DNA from: CAZNDN01 sp964571815
GTDB lineage: Bacteria; Fibrobacterota; Chitinivibrionia; Chitinivibrionales; WJKA01
DNA: 9,152 nt
Assembly (NCBI GenBank): GCA_964571815.1
Contig: CAZNDN010000152.1
Coordinates: 1 to 9,152 of the forward strand
Reading direction: 5' to 3'
Position numbers and translations under genes: made by a program. The notes under the pieces were generated by a model. That model saw only the letters and a list, made by a program, of their open reading frames with translations, was not told the origin of the DNA and ran no database searches. Below are positions 4,485 to 9,152 of the stretch, one piece after another (position 1 is the stretch's first letter; each line of letters begins with the position of its first letter).

Positions 4485-6269
4485 ATGAAGATAGTCGTTG
4501 CCGAGACGGCCGGATTCTGCATGGGCGTGAAGCGCGCGGTGGATATGGCAATTGATCTGTCCAGAAGCCCGCGGGGAAAAAGCTATACGCTCGGGCCGGT
4601 CATTCATAACCGGCATACGGTCGAGATGCTCAGCGAGCGGGGCGTCGTGGTTTCAAAGGGGTTGCCCGATGATCCCGCCGCTACAGTGCTGGTCCGTGCC
4701 CACGGTATTCCCCCGGCCCTTGAGCAGGAGGCTGTCCGGCGCGGGCATACCATCCTCGATGGGACCTGCCCGAAAGTCAAAACCGTACACCGGGTCATAT
4801 CCAAGTATCGAGATCTCGGCTATGAGATCGTGATCGCCGGCGACAAGGGACATGCCGAAGTAGTGGGACTGATGGGCGTTGCCGGTGAAGCCGGTATGCT
4901 GGTGAGTTCTCCCGATGATGCAGGGGAGCTGCCGTCGTGTGCGAAGGTGTGCCTGGTGTCCCAGACAACCTTCGACAAGAGGGTCTTCGAGCGGATTGCC
5001 GATGCGGTGCGGAGACGGTATGCAGGCTCGGAAGTAGTCGTGAAGAAGACGATTTGTGCCGCAACCGACCGAAGACAGGGAGAGACGCGCGAGATGGCGG
5101 CGCGGGTCGATGCGATGATCGTTGTCGGCGGGAAGCACAGTGCCAATACCCGGCGGCTGGCGGCCATCGCACGCGACAGCTCAACCCCGACGCAGCATGT
5201 CGAGTCCGAAACCGACATCGATCTGGATGCCCTGGCCGGGTGCGAGACGATCGGCGTGACCGCCGGGGCCTCCACACCCAACTGGATGATCAAGCGCGTG
5301 GTCGATCATCTTCGGCTGGGCGTACCGAGCCGGAAGCGTTCCCCGCGTGAGGTGCTTCACAAGCTGCTCGATGTTCCGGCGTACCTCAACGTCTTCAGCG
5401 CCCTCGGCGCCTCGGCGGCATACTATGCCTCCTGCGTGCTCCAGGACATTACTCCCTCGACCCGCATGTATTATGCCGGCGCAGCGGTCTGCTTTCTATA
5501 CTTCTTCAGTATGCACCTGTGGAACAGTCTGGCCAGTATCGAAATGACGTCCCATCTGGGGCTCGGCCGGTACCGCTTTTACAACCGTTTCCGAAAGCTT
5601 CTGCTGAGCCTTGCCGGCATCAGCATGGTGGCGCTGCTGAGCCTGAGCCTGCTCGCTTCGACGCTTCTGTTCTACCTGATGCTGTTTGCCGTCGTCGTGG
5701 GGCTGATCTATCACGTCACGATCGTGCCCCCGTTTTTCAGGAGCATTGTCGCCTACCGCAATCTCAAGGATATCCCGACCTCGCGGGACCTGTTCGTGTC
5801 GCTTGCCTGGTGCGTCGTGATCACACTTGTTCCGCACACGCTTGTCCCGGAGACGACTTTCACGCGCGACTTCATTTTCGTGATGCTCTGGATATTCCTG
5901 CTCGCCTACCTGCGATCGGTAATCCTGGATTTGCGCGACATCGAGGGAGACCGGATCATGGGACGCGAGACCCTGGTGACGATTATCGGGGAGCAGAGAG
6001 TGCGCAAGGCGATGCAGGCGGTAATCGTGGTAGCGGCGGCCCTGCTGTGCGGGTACGCGGCGCTGGTGCTGGTGATTCGCTCCGAAGCCTTTTTCCGGAC
6101 CGAAATACGCTACCTGCTGCAACTCCCGGCGGTCTTCTACATGTTCTGGTTCATACGGTGGAACGCCCGCCTTCGCCTGGAGCGCCCGGCCCTGTTCAAC
6201 CTGCTGGCCGACACCCAGTTCTTCCTCTGCAGCGGGGGGGCCTGGCTGGCGACACGGATCGCGCCGTAG
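4485..6269 (+). CDS. ispH: Fused IspH (HMBPP reductase) and UbiA-type prenyltransferase-like membrane protein
   Basis: A single 594-codon frame. Residues 1-280 are a full IspH/LytB, the last MEP-pathway enzyme, which reduces HMBPP to IPP and DMAPP. The iron-sulfur ligands C12 (AGFCMGVKRAV), C95 (DGTCPKV) and C191 (KTICAATDRRQ) are present, with H41, H73 (RAHGIP), H123/E125 (KGHAEV), S219/N221 (HSANTRRL) and S263 (GASTPNW). Residues 290-594 are a membrane domain of 8-9 TM helices resembling UbiA prenyltransferases. The second Asp motif DLRDIEGDR-MGRETL (482-496) is clear. The first motif, normally NDxxDxxxD, falls at N347 as NSLASIEMT with no aspartate, so catalysis is doubtful. The ATG is chosen because GGAGGA lies 6 nt upstream and IspH begins exactly there; the upstream open frame is antisense to the ABC gene. 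The fusion would put prenyl-precursor synthesis at the membrane. The acceptor substrate is unknown. Confidence 0.93.
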   Translation: MKIVVAETAGFCMGVKRAVDMAIDLSRSPRGKSYTLGPVIHNRHTVEMLSERGVVVSKGLPDDPAATVLVRAHGIPPALEQEAVRRGHTILDGTCPKVKTVHRVISKYRDLGYEIVIAGDKGHAEVVGLMGVAGEAGMLVSSPDDAGELPSCAKVCLVSQTTFDKRVFERIADAVRRRYAGSEVVVKKTICAATDRRQGETREMAARVDAMIVVGGKHSANTRRLAAIARDSSTPTQHVESETDIDLDALAGCETIGVTAGASTPNWMIKRVVDHLRLGVPSRKRSPREVLHKLLDVPAYLNVFSALGASAAYYASCVLQDITPSTRMYYAGAAVCFLYFFSMHLWNSLASIEMTSHLGLGRYRFYNRFRKLLLSLAGISMVALLSLSLLASTLLFYLMLFAVVVGLIYHVTIVPPFFRSIVAYRNLKDIPTSRDLFVSLAWCVVITLVPHTLVPETTFTRDFIFVMLWIFLLAYLRSVILDLRDIEGDRIMGRETLVTIIGEQRVRKAMQAVIVVAAALLCGYAALVLVIRSEAFFRTEIRYLLQLPAVFYMFWFIRWNARLRLERPALFNLLADTQFFLCSGGAWLATRIAP

Positions 6270-6472
6270 CCGTCATTCCTTCCCGTCGGCATTGCATCCC
6301 CCGCTTCCGACAAGGGCCCGGCGCACCAGGCCCGCGGATATTTGTTCCTGCGCACCGGTTCACAGGAAAAGACTCGTTCCGAGGAGGGTGCGGACGGCGT
6401 GCGTGTGGACCGACGAAGGAGGGGCCGTGGCGAACGCGGAGATGCGGCCCGGTATGTCGTCGACCAGCTACC
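6270..6472. other. Intergenic gap between convergent genes
   Basis: A 203-bp stretch lies between the ispH-ubiA stop and the SNF2 stop. Both strands hold only short unremarkable frames. The only structure noted is a 5-bp dyad, GGGCC / GGCCC with a 10-nt loop (6314-6333), without a T tract. No gene or clear terminator was recognised. Confidence 0.5.
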
Positions 6473-8047
6473 TCACGAGAACAGTGAGACTATCTCTTCA
6501 CGGTCGAGGCGCTTGATGTCGTTGGGTGAGTCGACCGGCAAGGTGCCGTCGGCGAGCGTGCGCTTGCGCCGGATGATTTCGTGAATGTGCTCTTCGATCG
6601 TGTTCTCGGTCATCAGCTTGTACACAAGCACACCGCGCGATTGGCCGATCCGGTGCACACGATCGGTAGCCTGGTCTTCGATGGAAGCGGTCCACCAGCG
6701 GTCGTAGTGGATGACCACCGAGCCGGCGGTGAGGTCGATTCCGGTTCCTCCCGCCTTGAGGGTCCCGATAAAAACGCGACGGCAGGGGTCGGTGTTGAAA
6801 GCCGCAATCCGCTCTCCTCTGCGTCGGGTCGACCCCGTGAGCGTTACCGGCTCGCAGCCGAAGGCGCGACACAGGTCGGCCGGCAGGTCGATCATTTTCA
6901 GGTACTGGGCGAAGACCACTACTTTATGTTCCGCCGCAAGGCACTCCTGAAGCAACTCCCCGAAAAGCTCGAATTTGCCTGATTGGCCCGGCTCGGCGGC
7001 AGTATTCCACGCGTCATCCACCAGCCCGGGATGATCGCAAATCTGTTTGAGCCGGTTGATCACGGCGAATACGTGCATGTAGGGAATTGCCTGCGACCGG
7101 TCTTCAAGCGCGGGCATGAGCGGTGCGGCACGCTGCCGAATGCATTCATCGTAGAGCTGTCGCTGGGTCTCCGAAAGGCGGCAGGTGCGAATGTCCTCTA
7201 TCTTCTCGGGGAGTTCCTTAATCACGTCCTTTTTGAGCCGGCGTGTGACAAAGGGACTTGTGAGGGTTCGCAGGCGTGCAACCGAAGAAGGGGCATTGCC
7301 GGATTCGATCGGGTCGACGAACCGCGCGCAGAAGTCTTCGTCGGCACCCAGATACCCCGGCAGAATGATATCAAACAGGGCTTTCATGTCCGACAGCGAG
7401 TTCTGGACGGGGGTGCCGGTTACCGCAAAGATGCAGCGACACCGAAGGGTATCCGCGGCGCGCCACCCCTGCGTTTGCCGGTTCTTCAACGTGTGCGCTT
7501 CATCGAAAACGACAATGTCGAAATCGGATTCGTTGAGGACGGGAAGATCGTTCTTGAGGATTCCGTACGAGGTGACTACTACATCCACACCGGACCGCGG
7601 CAGAGACCGCTCGCTTCCGTAGTACGTATGAACCGTCAAGCCGGGAGCAAATAGTGTGCAGAGTCGCAGCCAGTGACTTATCACCGTAGCCGGGCAGACG
7701 ACCAGGTGGCGCCGGTGCCCGTCGGCTCGTCGTTGCTCTTTCACCGCACAGAACAGGCCCGGGACCTGGTGGGTCTTGCCCAGCCCCATGTCGTCGCACA
7801 GCAGCCCGCCGAAATGGTTGTCGTACAGAAAGAGAAGCCATTTGGTTCCGTTGCGCTGATACCGCCGCGGGGTTGAGTTCAAGCCCCGGAGTTTGCCTTT
7901 TCTCGATGCCGTTTTTTCGACAACGGCAACTGTTTCATGGCCGCCGTCGGACCCGGGCGGCACCAGAACAAACACATTGCGCACGCACTCCATGTGGGGA
8001 GGCAGGGCGGCGAGGAATGGAACGGAGGTTTCTGTGTCGGCGGGCAT
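6473..8047 (-). CDS. SNF2/SWI2-family DNA-dependent ATPase (helicase-like), N-terminus probably lost by frameshift
   Basis: A 524-residue protein with the whole two-lobe SNF2 core. Motif I is CDDMGLGKT (84-92), motif Ia VVCPATVISHW, motif II DEAH (182-185) and motif III VTGTPVQNSLSD (209-220). Motif IV region is KVVVFAQYLKMID, motif V GTLKAGGTGIDLT (428-440) and motif VI QATDRVHRIGQ (459-469); the C-terminal brace follows. RapA/HepA-type bacterial relatives translocate on duplex DNA and remodel protein-DNA complexes. Bacterial members are usually 900-1100 residues with an N-terminal region, so this is short. An in-frame stop at 8072-8074 precedes the first ATG at 8047, but coding-like sequence continues upstream in another frame (8042-8235). 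The real N-terminus is therefore uncertain. The motifs are intact, so the core could still be active if translated. It converges on ispH-ubiA and has no functional link to its neighbours that I can see. Confidence 0.9.
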   Translation of the reverse strand: MPADTETSVPFLAALPPHMECVRNVFVLVPPGSDGGHETVAVVEKTASRKGKLRGLNSTPRRYQRNGTKWLLFLYDNHFGGLLCDDMGLGKTHQVPGLFCAVKEQRRADGHRRHLVVCPATVISHWLRLCTLFAPGLTVHTYYGSERSLPRSGVDVVVTSYGILKNDLPVLNESDFDIVVFDEAHTLKNRQTQGWRAADTLRCRCIFAVTGTPVQNSLSDMKALFDIILPGYLGADEDFCARFVDPIESGNAPSSVARLRTLTSPFVTRRLKKDVIKELPEKIEDIRTCRLSETQRQLYDECIRQRAAPLMPALEDRSQAIPYMHVFAVINRLKQICDHPGLVDDAWNTAAEPGQSGKFELFGELLQECLAAEHKVVVFAQYLKMIDLPADLCRAFGCEPVTLTGSTRRRGERIAAFNTDPCRRVFIGTLKAGGTGIDLTAGSVVIHYDRWWTASIEDQATDRVHRIGQSRGVLVYKLMTENTIEEHIHEIIRRKRTLADGTLPVDSPNDIKRLDREEIVSLFS

Positions 8048-8235
8048 ACGGAGAGGTAGAGGTAATCCTGGTTATGCGGCTGTCGGAAAAATACAACGCT
8101 GAAGCCATCGGCCTCATAGATGTTGAGCCCGGAGGTCTTCCGAACGCGGGAGAGCGGAACCGAATCGGCAAGGAATTGCCCGGCACGAACCGTCAGCCCG
8201 GATTCAGGCTCCGGTGGGCGCTGGTGTTGCAGCCG
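8042..8235 (-). pseudogene. Out-of-frame N-terminal coding of the SNF2 gene
   Basis: On the minus strand a frame open from 8235 reads SGLTVRAGQFLADSVPLSRV, then SGLNIYEADGFSVVFFRQP and NQDYLYLSVCP. It has protein-like composition and GC-ending codons like the neighbouring genes. It meets the SNF2 frame near 8042-8044. Adding one C to the TGCCCGCC stretch (a fourth G on the + strand at 8042-8044) joins the frames as SVCP-ADTETSVPFLAAL, which reads naturally. This suggests a one-base loss, either a real mutation or an assembly error. Upstream of 8235 (TGA at 8238-8236) no ATG, GTG or TTG start is found in this frame, so a second disruption or an unusual start is likely. Confidence 0.5.
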
Positions 8236-8321
8236 TCAGGTGAGTCTCAAAGCCGGGCCGCGAAGTCCGCGGAACCACAGAACGGCCGGCGTCGGCCCGC
8301 ACCGCCCGCGGCTCGCTTCAT

Positions 8322-8351
8322 TTGCCCGAACCCCACTCGGTATAGTATTAT
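8322..8351 (+). promoter_or_regulatory. Possible promoter of the secreted protein gene
   Basis: TTGCCC (8322-8327) and TATTAT (8346-8351) are 18 bp apart, in a short AT-rich patch 27 nt before the start codon. The overlapping TATAGT at 8341-8346 is an alternative -10. The match is moderate and a longer leader is possible. Confidence 0.35.
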
Positions 8352-8378
8352 TTGAGGGGAAGCCAAGGGAGGAACATC

Positions 8379-9152
8379 ATGAAATTCGGCCTGGTACGCT
8401 CGTTCAGTCTGGTCGTTGTTGTTCTTTGCGCCCGGGGGGCGTCGGATACGCGTATCCTGACCATCGGCTCCAATCCCTACGCCTCGTGGGAGTCATTCCC
8501 TCAGGATATTCTCCTCAGGGAAGGAAACTTCATCTACTACCGGCCCGGCTACGGAAGTGGTCCGTGGTGGGGCGACCTGGATGAACCGGAGCGGAAGCCC
8601 AACACCAGTACCGACTACACTATCACCGGTGTCGATCTCAAGGAGCAGGATGCGTATTTCAAACACCGCGCCGCGGTGCATTCCGTCGCGAATCAATTCG
8701 GTTACGCCCACCGGTTCGGTAACGACTTGACGGCACGGGCCGAACTGGACTACACCCTGGATGCGTTCAGCAATCGGGCCGAAGGCAGGTTCACGCACGA
8801 GGAGGACGGCTACAGCGGACACATTCCATTCGACTATTCGGTCTTTCAGGCGCTCAGCCGGGTGGATATCAACGCCATGGCGGCCTCGACACTGTGGAGC
8901 ATGCCGATGGGGGCGCGGCTCGAAGCGGGGTTCGAAAATGCGGGCGGCCTCAGCTCCGAGTTCGACGTGACCAAGTACGACACCATCTCGATCACTTCGG
9001 ATCGCCTCGTGTGGGGCTGGGCCGAACCGGGGTGCAATCATATTTTCGGTCCCCGTGGGACCGAAGGCGATGCGTGGTTTCAGAATGAGTACGGGCGCGG
9101 CCCGATGTACCGGGTTGATTTTCGGGCGGGAGCGACACTGCCGCGGATCAAG
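8379..9152 (+). CDS. Putative secreted or outer-membrane (beta-barrel-like) protein, 3' end beyond window
   Basis: An unbroken frame of 258 codons runs from ATG 8379 to the last base with no stop, so the gene is cut by the window edge. AAGGGAGG (8365-8372) sits 6 nt before the ATG, a strong ribosome-binding site. The N-terminus MKFGLVRSFSLVVVVLCARG looks like a Sec signal peptide, with an Arg/Lys n-region, a Leu/Val core at 11-17 and possible cleavage after G20 or S22. The mature part is rich in Tyr, Trp, Phe, Asp and Gly. It has alternating polar/apolar runs such as HRAAVHSVANQFGYAHRFG (97-114), LTARAELDYTL (117-127) and YRVDFRAGATL (244-254), typical of outer-membrane barrel strands. I recognise no specific family; a porin- or transporter-like role is inference from pattern alone. 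C17 in VVLC is a poor lipobox. Confidence 0.65.
   Translation, partial: MKFGLVRSFSLVVVVLCARGASDTRILTIGSNPYASWESFPQDILLREGNFIYYRPGYGSGPWWGDLDEPERKPNTSTDYTITGVDLKEQDAYFKHRAAVHSVANQFGYAHRFGNDLTARAELDYTLDAFSNRAEGRFTHEEDGYSGHIPFDYSVFQALSRVDINAMAASTLWSMPMGARLEAGFENAGGLSSEFDVTKYDTISITSDRLVWGWAEPGCNHIFGPRGTEGDAWFQNEYGRGPMYRVDFRAGATLPRIK

Noticed and set aside
4290..4616. N-terminal extension of the ABC ATPase frame on the minus strand
   Set aside because: No ABC features; it overlaps the divergent ispH start. ATPase homology begins at the ATG at 4289.
5496..6122. Minus-strand 208-aa ORF inside the UbiA domain
   Set aside because: His/Gln/Arg-rich shadow of a membrane-protein coding strand with no recognisable motif.
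6314..6333. GGGCC/GGCCC dyad as a terminator between convergent genes
   Set aside because: Only 5 bp with a 10-nt loop and no T tract, expected by chance in GC-rich DNA.
8249..8321. 24-codon minus-strand ATG frame as the true SNF2 start
   Set aside because: It ends at a TGA before the SNF2-like upstream frame, in yet another frame; joining it would need a second unsupported frameshift.
8493..9041. Minus-strand 182-aa ORF opposite the secreted protein gene
   Set aside because: The + strand frame has a strong ribosome-binding site, a signal peptide and runs unbroken to the window end; the minus frame has no such support.

Overview
The window is dense, GC-rich bacterial DNA in which GC-ending codons dominate. 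It looks like a chromosomal segment of a Gram-negative (diderm) bacterium that uses the MEP isoprenoid pathway. Supporting this are housekeeping genes (the tex 3' end, a site-2 protease, IspH) and, at the right edge, a probable secreted outer-membrane-type protein. There are no rRNA, tRNA, CRISPR or insertion-sequence signatures. I cannot assign a phylum; the gene mix would fit an uncultured Desulfobacterota- or PVC-like lineage, but that is only a guess.

Left part (1-2167, all +): the C-terminal third of Tex (S1 RNA-binding domain), then a hairpin, then a compact type II toxin-antitoxin operon. The operon has a HigB/Gp49-like toxin (604-936) overlapping an XRE antitoxin (933-1256) by 4 nt. 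A near-consensus sigma-70 promoter has a perfect inverted repeat inside its -35/-10 spacer, and the toxin ATG sits at the predicted transcription start. After a possible 43-aa leader ORF comes an RseP-like M50 protease that has lost its PDZ insert.

Middle (2168-4289): a conserved-type hypothetical (2305-2634) overlaps the first ~40 codons of a nucleotidyltransferase-like partner that is cut off (2621-~2745). This looks like the remnant of a two-gene module. Its broken end abuts the 3' end of an opposing (-) ABC exporter operon of ATPase and ABC-2 permease.

Right part (4290-9152): divergent from the ABC operon is a 594-codon gene fusing a complete IspH reductase to a membrane UbiA-type prenyltransferase domain. 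The UbiA half keeps its second Asp motif but has lost the aspartates of its first. It converges on a (-) SNF2-family helicase whose N-terminal coding continues upstream in another frame, implying a one-base loss in a C run. Last is a (+) signal-peptide-bearing putative beta-barrel protein that runs off the window.

The most unusual items are the IspH-UbiA fusion with a degenerate UbiA active site, the toxin-antitoxin promoter/operator with a predicted leaderless toxin, the PDZ-less S2P, the truncated nucleotidyltransferase module and the frameshifted SNF2 gene.
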